A stretch of 64,000 nucleotides of DNA from Hoeflea sp. (GTDB taxonomy: Bacteria; Pseudomonadota; Alphaproteobacteria; Rhizobiales; Rhizobiaceae). The stretch is from positions 1-64,000 of the forward strand of contig NZ_JACIYP010000008.1 of assembly GCF_014359905.1 (NCBI RefSeq), given 5' to 3'. Below are positions 45,279 through 55,868 of the stretch, in pieces (position 1 is the stretch's first letter; each line of letters begins with the position of its first letter). A model generated the notes under the pieces. That model had not been told where the DNA came from, searched no databases, and worked only from the letters and a program-made list of their open reading frames with translations. The position numbers and the translations under genes were made by a program.

Positions 45279-46037
45279 TTAGTCCTCCGCTTCACCCATC
45301 GGTGTCAAGAGACCAAGCTCTTCGAGGTCCATCTGGGTCAGCGGATCCTCGTCCTCGGTCAGGTCGTCATTGGCCGGCAGAACCGGCGGCTGGAAATTCG
45401 ATGGCACCCGTCCCGACAGCAGGCCCGCGCCCTTGAGCTCGTCCATGCCCGGCAGGTCGCGCAGGTCTTCAAGACCGAAATGATCCAGAAATGCCGGCGT
45501 TGTCCCATAGGTCACCGGGCGGCCCGGAGAGCGGCGCCGGCCGCGCAATCGCACCCATCCGGTTTCCAGCAACACGTCGAGCGTTCCCTTGGAGGTGGCG
45601 ACACCGCGCACATCCTCGATCTCGGCGCGGGTTACCGGCTGGTGATAGGCAATGGTCGAGAGCACTTCGAGGCCGGCGCGCGAGAGTTTCTTGACTTCGG
45701 TTTCCTCCTGGCGGATCAGGAATCCAAGGTCGGCCGCGGTGCGGAACGCCCAGGCGTCGCCCACCCGGACAAGGTTGACGCCGCGATGGGCGTAGCTCTC
45801 GGCCAGACGCTGGATCACCACGCCCACCGGCGCGCCCTGCGGCAACTTGGCTGCAATCAGGTTTTCGGCCACCGGGCCGCTCGAGGCGAATATCAGCGCT
45901 TCGGCGATGCGCTCGGCCTCGTGCAGCGCGCGGTCCCTGAGCGCGTCAAGGGCATCCCTCGTCATCTCCTCATCCTCCGCATGGTCAGCCTCGCTGCCAT
46001 AGGCGACGGCCGAACCGTAACCGGGATCCATCGTCAT
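45279..46037 (-). CDS. scpB: Segregation and condensation protein ScpB
   Basis: 252 residues with the two winged-helix regions of the kleisin-associated subunit. Signatures are EALIFASSGPVAENLIAAKLP and LEVLSTIAYHQPVTRAEIEDVRGVA (given in part). ScpB dimers bind ScpA and SMC to condense the chromosome. It overlaps scpA by 4 bases. Its stop codon lies within a CGGAGG/CCTCCG hairpin (45273-45290). Confidence 0.95.
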   Translation of the reverse strand: MTMDPGYGSAVAYGSEADHAEDEEMTRDALDALRDRALHEAERIAEALIFASSGPVAENLIAAKLPQGAPVGVVIQRLAESYAHRGVNLVRVGDAWAFRTAADLGFLIRQEETEVKKLSRAGLEVLSTIAYHQPVTRAEIEDVRGVATSKGTLDVLLETGWVRLRGRRRSPGRPVTYGTTPAFLDHFGLEDLRDLPGMDELKGAGLLSGRVPSNFQPPVLPANDDLTEDEDPLTQMDLEELGLLTPMGEAED

Positions 46038-46897
46038 GGCTTGCTCCCTGCACTTGCGGCAGCCACCTGCGGGCGCCGCATGAAGATGGGTTGAAAGGCG
46101 CCGTCCTGACGGATCTCGAGCCGCCCTTCCCGCACCATTTCAAGGCTTGCGGCGAATGAACTGGCGATCGCCGTCACGCGTTCCTCGGGATCGGACAGAT
46201 AGCGGATCAGGTATTGATCCAGCGCCATCCAGTCCTTGAGCTCGCCGATCAGGCGGACCAGAATCACACGCGCATCGGCCAGCGACCACACCCGCCGCCG
46301 GGCGATGGTCACCTGGGTCACGGTCTGGCGCTGTCTCTGCGCGGCATAGGCTGTCAGCAGATCATAGAGCGTCGCGTCGAAATTCGATGTCTTGTCGATC
46401 ACCATAGGCTCGGGCTCGCCGCGCGCAAACACATCGCGCCCCAGACGGTTGCGGTTGACCAGCCGTGTGGCCGCTTCGCGCATGGCCTCGAGCCGCTTGA
46501 GCCGGAACGCCAGCTGCGCCGCCATCTCCTCGCCGCTGGGCTCGTCGCCCTTGGGGCTGTGCGGGATCAGCAGGCGGGATTTGAGATAGGCGAGCCATGC
46601 GGCCATCACCAGGTAATCGGCTGCCAGCTCAAGCCGCAACTCGCGCGCCTTTTCCACAAACAGCAGATATTGCTCGGCCAGCGCCAGAACCGAAATCTTC
46701 GCCAGGTCGACCCGCTGGGTCCGCGCCAGATGCAGCAGGAGGTCCAACGGTCCCTCGAAGCCTTCGACGTCGATCACCAGCGACGGATCGCCGATGGCCC
46801 GGTCGACTTTGACGTCTTCCCACATCGCATCCATCGGCGTCTTGCCCGATGGAAGTCTGTCAGGTCCGCCAGCGCTGTGCCGGTTGCCGTTGCTCAC
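46034..46897 (-). CDS. scpA: Segregation and condensation protein ScpA
   Basis: 287 residues. The N-terminal kleisin motif FEGPLDLLLHLARTQRVDLAKI is clear, with the AADYLVMAAWLAYLKSRLLIP helix and a C-terminal winged helix that would contact the SMC head. It starts 18 bases after the nagZ stop and overlaps scpB. Confidence 0.95.
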   Translation of the reverse strand: MSNGNRHSAGGPDRLPSGKTPMDAMWEDVKVDRAIGDPSLVIDVEGFEGPLDLLLHLARTQRVDLAKISVLALAEQYLLFVEKARELRLELAADYLVMAAWLAYLKSRLLIPHSPKGDEPSGEEMAAQLAFRLKRLEAMREAATRLVNRNRLGRDVFARGEPEPMVIDKTSNFDATLYDLLTAYAAQRQRQTVTQVTIARRRVWSLADARVILVRLIGELKDWMALDQYLIRYLSDPEERVTAIASSFAASLEMVREGRLEIRQDGAFQPIFMRRPQVAAASAGSKP

Positions 46898-46915
46898 ATG
46901 TGCCGCCTTTCATCC

Positions 46916-47932
46916 TCAAGAAGCCGCCATCAGCCCCTCGAATTCGTCCCGCAATGCAGCCTCGTCGCTGCCATCAGGCATCCGGAAAGCCGCCATCACG
47001 GCTTTCGCGCGCCGAAGGCTGTCTCCCGACAAGACAGGCGTGACCGAGGCCACCGCCTCCATTTCCGCCCTGTCGCCATTGCAGTGCAAGGTGACATCGC
47101 ATCCTGCAGCGAAAATTGCACCTGCCCTGGCCGCGAAATCCCCAGAAAGCGCATTCATCGACACATCATCCGACATCAACAGGCCATCAAACCCGATCTC
47201 GGCGCGAATCACCTGGTCCACCACACGGCGTGACGTGGTCGCGGGATGATCCGGATCGATGTCCGTGTAGACGACATGCGCCGACATCGCCATCGCTTCC
47301 CCGGCCAGCGCCTTGAACGGCGCAAAATCCCGCGAGGACAATTCGGATCGCGAGGCATCGACGCGCGGCAGTTCATGATGGGTGTCCGCGCCGGCGCGGC
47401 CGTGACCGGGAATGTGCTTGATCACCGGCAGCATGCCGCCGGCCTTCAGCCCCTCGCATGCAGCCGCCCCCAACGCGGCCACCACGTCCGGCGTTATCCC
47501 ATAAGCGCGGCTGCCGATCACTTCGTGGCCTCCCGGCGCGGGCACATCCAGCACCGGCAAACAGTTGACCGTGATCCCCAAAGGCAAGAGATCGAAGGCA
47601 TGAAGCCGCGACATGATCCAGGTTGCGCGCAGGCCCGCCTCGGGACTGGCCCGGTAGAGCGCGCCCAGATCCGCGCCGGACGGGTATTGCGGCACCAGCG
47701 GCGGCTTGAAACGCTGCACCCGGCCACCCTCCTGATCGATCAGCACCGGCGCATCCGGACGGCCGATGCAGGCCCTGAGGCTCGCGGTCAGGTCCGACAC
47801 CTGGCTCAGGCTCACGATGTTGCGGCCAAACAGGATGAAGCCCCAGGGCCTGTGCTCGGCAAATAACGCCGCCTCATCAGATGTGAGTTCCGGTCCCGCG
47901 CACCCGAATATAACTGCTTTTGATTCGCTCAT
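46916..47932 (-). CDS. nagZ: Beta-N-acetylhexosaminidase NagZ (GH3)
   Basis: 338 residues. The GH3 core includes LIDQEGGRVQRFKPP, the general acid/base loop KHIPGHGRAGADTHHELP and the nucleophile D in GLLMSDDVSMNAL. It removes GlcNAc from anhydromuropeptides during peptidoglycan recycling in the cytosol. The placement between the SPOR protein gene and scpA is standard in rhizobia. Confidence 0.94.
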   Translation of the reverse strand: MSESKAVIFGCAGPELTSDEAALFAEHRPWGFILFGRNIVSLSQVSDLTASLRACIGRPDAPVLIDQEGGRVQRFKPPLVPQYPSGADLGALYRASPEAGLRATWIMSRLHAFDLLPLGITVNCLPVLDVPAPGGHEVIGSRAYGITPDVVAALGAAACEGLKAGGMLPVIKHIPGHGRAGADTHHELPRVDASRSELSSRDFAPFKALAGEAMAMSAHVVYTDIDPDHPATTSRRVVDQVIRAEIGFDGLLMSDDVSMNALSGDFAARAGAIFAAGCDVTLHCNGDRAEMEAVASVTPVLSGDSLRRAKAVMAAFRMPDGSDEAALRDEFEGLMAAS

Positions 47933-47999
47933 CCTCCAATGGTAGCCGATTGGCCAGCCTTTGACAGGATCCGGTTGCGCACCGGCCCTTCATACAGAC

Positions 48000-48023
48000 A
48001 AGCCGCACCCGAAGGCGCGGCTT
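48000..48023 (-). terminator. Stem-loop past the SPOR protein gene
   Basis: AAGCCGC (48000-48006) pairs with GCGGCTT (48017-48023). The downstream side on the minus strand is GTCTGTATG, not a proper U-tract, so termination efficiency is uncertain. Confidence 0.45.
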
Positions 48024-48051
48024 GCAGGATGCGAGATGATTGCGCGGGATG

Positions 48052-51000
48052 CTATCGCGACACGAAGCAGCTTCCGCCGGCCGACTTGTAGCGTGCGCAC
48101 AAGGCATTGGCCTCATCGCGGCTTCCTGCCGGAATTCTCACCCGGTGGAACACGCCCTTGCCCGGAATGTCCGCACGCTGGATATCAACCCCGCGGCCGC
48201 CGATGACCGAGCTGTAACGGCTCGATAATGTCTGCCAGGAGGCTTGCGCGCCCTCTGCACTCGGTTGCGAGGCGATCTGCACATAATAGCCGCCGGGATT
48301 GGCGGCAGGCGCCGCAGCAGCCGGTGCGGATGCCACCTCTGACGGTTGGGCCGATTCGGCAGGCAGGGATTGCGGATTGGCGACATTGCCGCCCTGGGTA
48401 ACGGTGCCCACCACCGTGACCGGCTGGTCGGCCGGGCGGTTTTGCGGAACCGGCGCGCGGATCGGCTGGGTCGTGACCACGCGGACCGGAGCGATGGACT
48501 GATCCGTGGCCGGCACGTCGGCCGCAGCACCAGAGTCGGCTGCGGCGGTCTGCGTTTCTGCGCCGGTCGGTTCCGCAGCAGCCTGCTCGACCGGAGCGGC
48601 AGCGGGTGCCGGAACAAGGGGCGCGGTTTCGGCCGTCGCCGGATCTGCTTTCATGGCTTCGGCCGCGGTGGGTTCGGCCAATGCCGGTGCCGGCTGGGCC
48701 GTAGCGGCCTCAGCTTCGGGTTCAAGCTCTTCCCGGGCGACGATCGACCCATCCGGCCGGACAATCATCGTGCGCACACGGCGCGGGGAGACCACCGGTG
48801 CGCCGGCGGTATCAGAGGCTCCGTCGACGCTTGCACCGTCGGCAGCCAAGCGCTCTTCGGATTTCTCCGCTACATCGCCACGGCCTTCAAGCGGCAGGAC
48901 CTGCGGATCGAGTGTGCGTTGGACAACATCAACCGGCTCCTCCGCGGTATTGACCAGCGATGGCTGCCCCGTTGAATTGGCGTCGCCGCCGGCGACACGG
49001 TCGTAAACCGCCTTGTCCTGATTGGGCACCGTCATGCCGCCCGGATTCTCGGGCAGCACTTTCACCGGCTCCGTGTCAGCCCGGATAATGCGCGGACCAC
49101 CATCGGCGACCGTATCGTCGCCCGACAGCATGCTCCAACCCAAGGCGCCGACGCCGGCAAGCACGGCGATCCCGAGAACCGCAAGCGCCAGACCCGCTCC
49201 GCGGGAGCCAGGCTCGCGCTGCGCGGGCTCTTCAGCTAACGTGTCCCGGCCATGATCCGTGTAGCCCCGTTCGTCCGCATGCGCTTCCGGATCCTGATAG
49301 GAATGGCCCGACGGCACAACGCCGAGTTCGCGTTCGAGCGCAACGTAATCATCGGAAATCTCATAGTCGCGCGAGTCAGCATCGCTACGGCTCCAATCCT
49401 CGGTCGACGCATAGGCTGTGCTGACGGCCGCGCCGGTTCCCGCATCGGAAATATCGACAATTTCCGCAAATTCCCGTTCGATTTCCGTGTCGTAGTCCGG
49501 CTCGACGGGCTGTGGCTCATCATGCACGAGTTCGGGCACGTCGATTTCAGCCACGGCTTCGACACCAACCTCGGGCTCGGATATCAACTCGGCATCGAAA
49601 TAATAGCCGTCCTGTCCGCCCTGCTCCGCAGGTTCGGCTGTCTCGAACCCGTCAAGCCAATCGTCGTCGAAAAGCGGTGCGTCCTGCCGATCCGTCGGAT
49701 CGGCTGCCGTCAACTGCTCAGGCGCTGGAACGGGCTCGGAATCATGCTCCTCTTCGGCTGGAACCAATCCGAGGAACGATTCAGCCATCTCGTCGCGCTC
49801 GGCTGCTGCGGCCGGCACGACCAAAGCCCCAGGTCCCCATTCGTCAGCGTCCTGGCCATCTGCCTGCGGCGCATCCGTTGAGGCCAGATCGTCCGGCTCG
49901 GCCCAATCGCTCTCGAGGTCCGCGGCAGCCTCGGCAAGGACCTGCTCAAGGTCAAGGTCGAGATCAAAATCGAGATCATCCGGTTCATCGGAACTTGCCT
50001 GAAACGGATCACTATCGGGATCCGGCAAGCCGAACATGTCCTCAAGTTCTTCGTCGAGTTTCTCGGCTGCTGCCTCTTCTATGCTGTCCGCCGGCCAGCC
50101 TTCTGCCGCGTCAACCGGTGTTTCGGAACGCCGGGGCAGCCCGTCATCGTCGGCAATATCGGCGAGCAGTTCTTCCGCGGCATCGTCAAACACCAAGTCT
50201 TCACCGTCAGCGGAACCGTCATCCCACACGCCCTGCTCGGCATCGGCGCCAAATCCGGCCTGGCTGGGGGCAGCAAAGGCCTCATCAGGCTCGGCCTGCC
50301 GGGCACCGGGATCATTCATCGACAGGGTCTGCCCGAAAGAATCGAGCTCGGTGGACAGGAAGTCCTCGAAATCCAGCCCGGCGGGATCCGGAGCTGTGCC
50401 TGCCATCGCTTCGTATGGCGGCTCGTCGAAGAGTGGCTGATCATCGGACTGGACTGGGGCCGTCCCGTAATCCGGGTCAGCCTCTTCCTCGCCCGAAGCC
50501 ACATCCGGGAGGTCTTCAAACCCCTCCATATCGTCAAAAAGGTCCTCTTCGCGATCAGGCTCCTCTTCCAACGTCTCCGCGGCGGCATCAGTCTGAACCT
50601 CCCCAGAAACCGGATGAAATGGAGGGTTCGCGCTCTCGAAGCTCGGAGGTTGACTGGCCGGCAGTTCAAAACGGAACATGTCAGTCAGAACGTCATCGTC
50701 CGGAATTTCCGCCGGAGGCGCCAAGCGGCCGCCACCGAAATCGGCGTTGATCACCTGACCCAACTCATCCTGAACCGGCTCAGCCGGCCCATCGTAAGCC
50801 CCGAAATCAGGCTCGGCCGCGGCTTCCGGTTCAGCGTCGAGCTCAGCGTCCGCCCACGGGTCGTCCTGCAGGTCTTCATCCAGGGCGGGCCCTGTCTCCC
50901 GGAACTCGGCGGATCCATCCAGATCCAGATCCAGATCCAGATCGAGGTCCAGGTCTGGTTCCTCATCAACCGCGCGCGACAAGGCAGCCGCCGAAAAGTC

Positions 51001-51396
51001 ATCGGCCGGTTCCAGATCCTGAAAATCATCGGCCGGTTCCCGATCCTGCAGATCACCGGTTTCCGCTCCAAGCCACGGATCTTCCGGTTCGGCCTCAAAG
51101 GCCCCTTCGACTGCAACGGGTTCACGATCCGCATCGGCATCCACCTGCGCGCCGGCGACAGCATCATCGGCTTCAAGCAGGTCAAGCTCGTCTATGGCGG
51201 GGATCTGCGGCACGTCAAGTTCGCGCATCAACTCGGCTTCAAGATCGAAGTCGCTCGATTGAGGCTCGGCATTGACCGCCGCCCCGCCTTCGGCAGGCCG
51301 CTCGTAACCGATGATCCTGGCAAGCTCCGCCAAAGGATCATCGATTTCGGCATCCGGATTCGGGGACCGGGTGTTGCTATCCAATTGATCAACCAT
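48052..51396 (-). CDS. Very long SPOR-domain membrane protein with acidic repeat-rich N-terminus
   Basis: 1114 residues. Residues 1 to about 740 are strikingly acidic, repeat-rich and presumably disordered in the cytoplasm, including a run of alternating Asp-Leu encoded by four perfect CCAGAT repeats (50919-50942, minus-strand GATCTG) and a duplicated REPADDFQ/LEPADDFS block. One membrane helix follows (GLALAVLGIAVLAGVGALGW), then a Pro/Ala-rich periplasmic linker and a C-terminal SPOR domain (about 1035-1114, GGYYVQIASQPSAEGAQ...GGSCFVSR). SPOR domains bind denuded glycan strands at division sites. nagZ follows and argS precedes. Confidence 0.9.
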   Translation of the reverse strand: MVDQLDSNTRSPNPDAEIDDPLAELARIIGYERPAEGGAAVNAEPQSSDFDLEAELMRELDVPQIPAIDELDLLEADDAVAGAQVDADADREPVAVEGAFEAEPEDPWLGAETGDLQDREPADDFQDLEPADDFSAAALSRAVDEEPDLDLDLDLDLDLDGSAEFRETGPALDEDLQDDPWADAELDAEPEAAAEPDFGAYDGPAEPVQDELGQVINADFGGGRLAPPAEIPDDDVLTDMFRFELPASQPPSFESANPPFHPVSGEVQTDAAAETLEEEPDREEDLFDDMEGFEDLPDVASGEEEADPDYGTAPVQSDDQPLFDEPPYEAMAGTAPDPAGLDFEDFLSTELDSFGQTLSMNDPGARQAEPDEAFAAPSQAGFGADAEQGVWDDGSADGEDLVFDDAAEELLADIADDDGLPRRSETPVDAAEGWPADSIEEAAAEKLDEELEDMFGLPDPDSDPFQASSDEPDDLDFDLDLDLEQVLAEAAADLESDWAEPDDLASTDAPQADGQDADEWGPGALVVPAAAAERDEMAESFLGLVPAEEEHDSEPVPAPEQLTAADPTDRQDAPLFDDDWLDGFETAEPAEQGGQDGYYFDAELISEPEVGVEAVAEIDVPELVHDEPQPVEPDYDTEIEREFAEIVDISDAGTGAAVSTAYASTEDWSRSDADSRDYEISDDYVALERELGVVPSGHSYQDPEAHADERGYTDHGRDTLAEEPAQREPGSRGAGLALAVLGIAVLAGVGALGWSMLSGDDTVADGGPRIIRADTEPVKVLPENPGGMTVPNQDKAVYDRVAGGDANSTGQPSLVNTAEEPVDVVQRTLDPQVLPLEGRGDVAEKSEERLAADGASVDGASDTAGAPVVSPRRVRTMIVRPDGSIVAREELEPEAEAATAQPAPALAEPTAAEAMKADPATAETAPLVPAPAAAPVEQAAAEPTGAETQTAAADSGAAADVPATDQSIAPVRVVTTQPIRAPVPQNRPADQPVTVVGTVTQGGNVANPQSLPAESAQPSEVASAPAAAAPAANPGGYYVQIASQPSAEGAQASWQTLSSRYSSVIGGRGVDIQRADIPGKGVFHRVRIPAGSRDEANALCARYKSAGGSCFVSR
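50919..50942. repeat. Tandem hexamer (CCAGAT)4 inside the SPOR protein gene
   Basis: Four perfect CCAGAT units, coding (on the minus strand) for the Asp-Leu run. Imperfect copies flank it. A second direct repeat of about 25 bases (50995-51020 with 51023-51050) lies nearby. In-frame length variation between strains is expected. Confidence 0.85.
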
Positions 51397-51456
51397 GGTT
51401 CACTCACACACTCTCGCATTTTGTACTGCCAGAGCATTGTGGGGAAAAGGTGACGT

Positions 51457-53217
51457 CTAGCGCATTTCTTCCGGTGCGTCAGTTCCCGTAATGGAAAGAC
51501 CTGACTTCAGAACCGATGCGACCGCGTACACCAAACCCATCCTGGCGATAGTTGATTGTCTGTTTTTATCGTTAACAAACCGCAAACCCGGCTCATCTCG
51601 CCCTTTGTTCCAGTGCGCGTGGAGCAGACTTGCAAGGTCGTAAAGGTAAAATGCCACCCTGTGCGGCTCTTGTCCCAGGGCAGCAGCTTCAATCATCCGG
51701 GGATATTCGCCAAGCTTGGCGATCAGCGCCAGTTCGCTCTCGTGAGCCAGATCGGAGAGGTCGGTTGACGCAAGTGTTTCCGGCGACAGGTCAAGATCCG
51801 GGAAGATTTCGAGGGCCTGACGCATCACCGATGCACATCTGGCATGGGCGTACTGAACGTAGAAGACCGGGTTGTCCTTGGACTGCTCCGTCACCTTGGC
51901 AAAGTCGAAATCGAGTGTTTCCGAACTCTTGCGATAAAGCATCATGAAGCGGACCGAATCGACGCCAACCTCGTCCACCACTTCGCGCAGCGTGATGAAG
52001 TCGCCCGACCGCTTGGACATCCGTACCGGCTCGCCGTTGCGGTAGATCTTGACGAGCTGGCACAAGAGCACCGTGAGCTTCGCTTCACCCGCCGAAACCG
52101 CCTTGGCGACAGCCTCAAGACGCTTGATATAGCCGCCATGATCGGCGCCCAGCACATAGATCATCTCGGTGAAGCCGCGCTCGAACTTGTCGCGGAAATA
52201 GGCCACGTCGGCGGCGAAATAGGTGTAGCTGCCATCCGACTTGATGAGAGGGCGGTCCATGTCATCGCCGACCTCGGTCGAGCGGAACAGCGTCTGTTCG
52301 CGGTCTTCCCAGTCTTCCGCCGTCTGGCCCTTCGGGGGCGGCAGCTTGCCCTTGTAGACATGGCCCTTGAAGGTCAGGTCGTTGATGGCGTTGCGGATCG
52401 CCCGCTCGCCGTCGGCATGCAGGCTGCGCTCGGAGAAGAACACGTCATGCTCGACATTGAGCGCCTTGAGGTCCTCCCGGATCATCGTCATCATCGCATC
52501 AATGGTGCGGTCCTTGATGATCGCCATCCGCTCTTCTTCCGGCATAAGGCTGAGCGATGCGCCATATTCCTCGGCCAGAACCTGGGCGATGGGGATCAGG
52601 TAATCGCCCGGGTAGAGGCCTGCCGGGATCTCGCCGATGCTGTCGCCCAGCGCCTCGCGGTAGCGCAGATAGACCGATTTCGACAGCACGTCGATCTGCG
52701 ATCCGGCGTCGTTGATGTAGTATTCCTTGGTTACGTCGTAGCCGGCGTAACTCATCAGATTGGCCAGCGCGTCGCCGACCACCGCGCCGCGGCAATGGCC
52801 GACATGCATCGGCCCGGTCGGGTTTGCCGACACATACTCCACATTGACCTTTCGGCCGCCGCCGACGGAGGAACGGCCATAATTCACGCCCTCGCGTGCG
52901 ATGACCGTGACCAGTCGCTGCCAAAACGGAGCGGTCAGCCGGAAATTGAGAAATCCCGGACCGGCCACGCTGGTTTCGGCGACATCGGGGTCGTTGTCGA
53001 ACTGAGCCGCAATCAGCTCGGCAAGGGTCCGCGGATTCATGCCCAGCGGCTTGGCCAGAACCATCGCAGCATTGGTCGAGATGTCGCCATGCGCCGCATC
53101 GCGCGGCGGCTCCACGGCCAGTCGCTCGAAGCTGACGGCGTCGCCCTTATCCTTAACAATCTCAAGCGCTTCAATGGCTTGCTTGATTCTGGTCTCGAAG
53201 TCTTTGAACACATTCAT
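51457..53217 (-). CDS. argS: Arginyl-tRNA synthetase
   Basis: 586 residues. The class I signature HVGHCRG (HIGH-type, in [18 protein letters not shown]) is present, and the KMSKS region is the reduced [13 protein letters not shown]. The N-terminal tRNA-recognition domain and the C-terminal anticodon-binding DALR helices ([21 protein letters not shown]) are complete. The ATG at 53217 is preferred; an upstream frame to 53241 adds eight residues. Confidence 0.96.
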   Translation of the reverse strand: MNVFKDFETRIKQAIEALEIVKDKGDAVSFERLAVEPPRDAAHGDISTNAAMVLAKPLGMNPRTLAELIAAQFDNDPDVAETSVAGPGFLNFRLTAPFWQRLVTVIAREGVNYGRSSVGGGRKVNVEYVSANPTGPMHVGHCRGAVVGDALANLMSYAGYDVTKEYYINDAGSQIDVLSKSVYLRYREALGDSIGEIPAGLYPGDYLIPIAQVLAEEYGASLSLMPEEERMAIIKDRTIDAMMTMIREDLKALNVEHDVFFSERSLHADGERAIRNAINDLTFKGHVYKGKLPPPKGQTAEDWEDREQTLFRSTEVGDDMDRPLIKSDGSYTYFAADVAYFRDKFERGFTEMIYVLGADHGGYIKRLEAVAKAVSAGEAKLTVLLCQLVKIYRNGEPVRMSKRSGDFITLREVVDEVGVDSVRFMMLYRKSSETLDFDFAKVTEQSKDNPVFYVQYAHARCASVMRQALEIFPDLDLSPETLASTDLSDLAHESELALIAKLGEYPRMIEAAALGQEPHRVAFYLYDLASLLHAHWNKGRDEPGLRFVNDKNRQSTIARMGLVYAVASVLKSGLSITGTDAPEEMR

Positions 53218-53282
53218 GGCAATAGGGTCCGGATAGGGCAAAAAGGGCGCGAAACGGGCGTTCGCGCGAGGTTGAGCGCTGC

Positions 53283-54494
53283 CTATCGCAATTCAGGTGT
53301 ATGGTCAAACAAACGCCGGTGCGCACTCACCGCGTAGGTATCGGTCATCCCGGCGAGATAGTCCCTCACCTTCCGCGCCCGCATTTCCACCGGCAGATCC
53401 TCGATCCCGGTTGACGCATGCTTGTCGCCCATCACGCCGGGGTCGGCCATAAAGGCCGAATAGAGATCCCTGACGATCCTTGTGGCATTGGCCCGCACCC
53501 GCATGACATCCGGATGGCGGTAGAGATGCCGGAAAAGGAACGCCTTGATGTGCTTGTCGGCGGTGACGAAGTCGTCAGAGAAATGCGCGATCGTCCGCCC
53601 CGCGTGACGCACATCGTCGGCCGAGCCCGGCCTGACCGCGGCAATGTTGGCCTGGGCTGTGCCGATCACATCCTCCACCATTTCGGTGATCTGCCGCCGC
53701 ATCACCTCGTGGATCAACCGCGGCTCCTCAATTGTCGGGTAACGCCGGCGGACGTCCGAGAGCAGACGCACGAGCAGCGGCAGTTCCTCAAGCATCTCGA
53801 GCGTGATCAGGCCGGATCGAAGCCCGTCGTCGATGTCATGGGTGTTGTAGGCAATGTCATCGGCAATTGCCGCCACCTGCGCCTCGAGGCCGGCATGGGA
53901 CGAAAGCCACAGGTCGTGACGCCTGTTGTAGTCGACAATCGGTTCGGGCACGGGATCAGCGCCGTCCACAATCAGGGGTCCATTGTGCTTGACCAGCCCT
54001 TCAAGCGTTTCCCAGGTCAGGTTCAGACCGTCGAACTCGGCGTAGCGCTGCTCCAGCTTGGTGACGATGCGCAAGGACTGGGCATTGTGATCAAACCCGC
54101 CGGCGTCGGCCAGCAGTTCGGCCAGCGCCTCTTCCCCGGTGTGGCCAAAGGGCGTGTGGCCGAAATCATGCACCAGCGCCACGCCCTCGGCCAGATCCTC
54201 GTCAAGCTTGAGTGCGCGCGCCAGCGCCCGGGCGATCTGCGCCACCTCGATGGTATGGGTCAGCCGCGTGCGGTAATGATCGCCCTCATGGGCGACAAAC
54301 ACCTGCGTCTTGTGCTTGAGCCGCCGGAAGGCGGTGGTGTGAATGATGCGGTCGCGATCGCGCTGGAACTCCGACCGGGTCGGGCTCACCGGCTCGGCAA
54401 CCAGCCGGCCGCGGCTCGTCCACGGATCTGAGGCCCAGGGCGCGCGCACCCCGGTTCCAAAACCAAGCTGTGTAACGTCAAATTCCATGCCCAT
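53283..54494 (-). CDS. dgt: Deoxyguanosinetriphosphate triphosphohydrolase-like protein
   Basis: 403 residues. HD-domain motifs are visible: [11 protein letters not shown] in [16 protein letters not shown], and the [16 protein letters not shown] metal site. It hydrolyses dNTPs to the deoxynucleoside and triphosphate. The C-terminal half has the VLDxxY-type helical region ([13 protein letters not shown]). Two ATGs in frame (54494 and 54488) are both possible. It is divergent from erpA. The argS-dgt pair is conserved in rhizobia. Confidence 0.93.
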   Translation of the reverse strand: MGMEFDVTQLGFGTGVRAPWASDPWTSRGRLVAEPVSPTRSEFQRDRDRIIHTTAFRRLKHKTQVFVAHEGDHYRTRLTHTIEVAQIARALARALKLDEDLAEGVALVHDFGHTPFGHTGEEALAELLADAGGFDHNAQSLRIVTKLEQRYAEFDGLNLTWETLEGLVKHNGPLIVDGADPVPEPIVDYNRRHDLWLSSHAGLEAQVAAIADDIAYNTHDIDDGLRSGLITLEMLEELPLLVRLLSDVRRRYPTIEEPRLIHEVMRRQITEMVEDVIGTAQANIAAVRPGSADDVRHAGRTIAHFSDDFVTADKHIKAFLFRHLYRHPDVMRVRANATRIVRDLYSAFMADPGVMGDKHASTGIEDLPVEMRARKVRDYLAGMTDTYAVSAHRRLFDHTPELR

Positions 54495-54625
54495 CCCGTC
54501 AACAGGCGATCATCAGGCCCGACTCAACGCGCCAAGCATTGACGCCGGGCCAGCGCCTTCATACCTATAGGAGGACTGATTTGAAACAAGTCTCTGCCGG
54601 ACCTTGACCCCGGCAAGGAGGTATC

Positions 54626-54961
54626 ATGACTGAAACAGCACAAGTGACGCTGTCGGACTCCGCCGCCCGCCGGATCAGGGAGATCGTTTCGGCCGAAGCC
54701 GGCAAGTCGGCGCTTCGGGTGTCGGTCGAAGGCGGCGGCTGCTCGGGTTTTTCCTACAAGTTCGATCTGGCCGACGAGGCTTCCGACGATGATGTCGTCC
54801 TGGAGAGGGACGATGCCCGCGTGCTGATCGACCAGATATCGCTGGTCTACATGGCGGGTTCGGAAATCGATTTCGTCGACAATCTGATGGGCCAGGCGTT
54901 CCAGATCAGGAATCCCAATGCGGTCGCGTCCTGCGGCTGCGGCACCAGCTTCTCGATCTGA
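54626..54961 (+). CDS. erpA: A-type iron-sulfur carrier protein ErpA/IscA
   Basis: 111 residues. The three cluster-binding cysteines are C39 (GGGCSGFSY), C103 and C105 (SCGCGTSF). It inserts Fe-S clusters into target proteins. AAGGAGGT lies 6 bases upstream of the ATG, an almost perfect Shine-Dalgarno. No isc/suf genes are next to it, as usual for erpA. Confidence 0.94.
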   Translation: MTETAQVTLSDSAARRIREIVSAEAGKSALRVSVEGGGCSGFSYKFDLADEASDDDVVLERDDARVLIDQISLVYMAGSEIDFVDNLMGQAFQIRNPNAVASCGCGTSFSI

Positions 54962-55017
54962 TCGCCCATTCCGGCGCTGCAAACCCTGCGCTGCCGACAC
55001 CCTGAAGGATGTTCGCC

Positions 55018-55800
55018 TTGAAAATCGCCACCTGGAACATCAACGGCATCAAGGCGCGGATCGACAATCTGCAATCCTGGCTCAAGGAAAGCGACCCGGA
55101 TATCGCCTGCCTGCAGGAGATCAAGTCGGTCGATGACGGCTTTCCCCGGCTGGAGATTGAATCTCTCGGCTATCACGTCGAAACCCATGGCCAGAAGGGC
55201 TTCAACGGGGTCGCGATCCTGTCCAAGCGCAGCCCCGACGAGGTCAACCGCGGCCTGCCCGGTGACGATGACGATGAGCAGGCCCGCTTCATCGAGGCGG
55301 TGTTTTCGGTCGATGGCGGCAGCTTGCGCGTCGCGTCGATCTACCTGCCCAACGGCAATCCGGTCGATACCCCGAAATACCCCTACAAGCTCTCCTGGAT
55401 GGAGCGTCTCGAGGCCTTCGCCGCCGATCGCCTGGCTCTCGAAGAACCGCTGGTGCTGGCCGGAGACTACAATGTCATCCCCGAACCGGTGGATTGTCAC
55501 GATCCGAAGGTGTGGGAGGGCGACGCCCTGTTTCTCCCGCAAACCCGCGCTGCCTTCCGCAGGCTTGAAAACCTGGGCTTCACCGATGCGGTGCGCGCCG
55601 TCAATGACCAGCCCGAGACCTATACGTTCTGGGACTACCAGGCAGGCGCCTGGCAAAAGAACAACGGCATCCGCATCGATCACCTGATGCTCTCGCCCGA
55701 GGCGGCAGACAGATTGCAGTCAGCCACGGTCGAAAAACATGTCCGCGGTTGGGAGCGCCCCTCCGATCACGTTCCGGTGGTGGTTTCCCTGGCTCTGTGA
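55018..55800 (+). CDS. xth: Exodeoxyribonuclease III
   Basis: 260 residues from a TTG (MKIATWNINGIKARID). The EEP-fold signatures are IATWNINGIKAR, CLQEIKS (catalytic E), the VLAGDYNVIPEPVD loop (D and N) and RIDHLMLS...WERPSDHVPV. It is the AP endonuclease/3'-5' exonuclease of base-excision repair. AAGGA is placed correctly for the TTG at 55018 but not for the ATG three codons earlier (55009), so the TTG start is preferred. Confidence 0.93.
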   Translation: MKIATWNINGIKARIDNLQSWLKESDPDIACLQEIKSVDDGFPRLEIESLGYHVETHGQKGFNGVAILSKRSPDEVNRGLPGDDDDEQARFIEAVFSVDGGSLRVASIYLPNGNPVDTPKYPYKLSWMERLEAFAADRLALEEPLVLAGDYNVIPEPVDCHDPKVWEGDALFLPQTRAAFRRLENLGFTDAVRAVNDQPETYTFWDYQAGAWQKNNGIRIDHLMLSPEAADRLQSATVEKHVRGWERPSDHVPVVVSLAL

Positions 55801-55868
55801 ACCCCGGCCTGTAATCCGGCAGCGTCCGAAGCCTTGCCAAGCGCGAATTACGGGCGCATCATTTGTCC

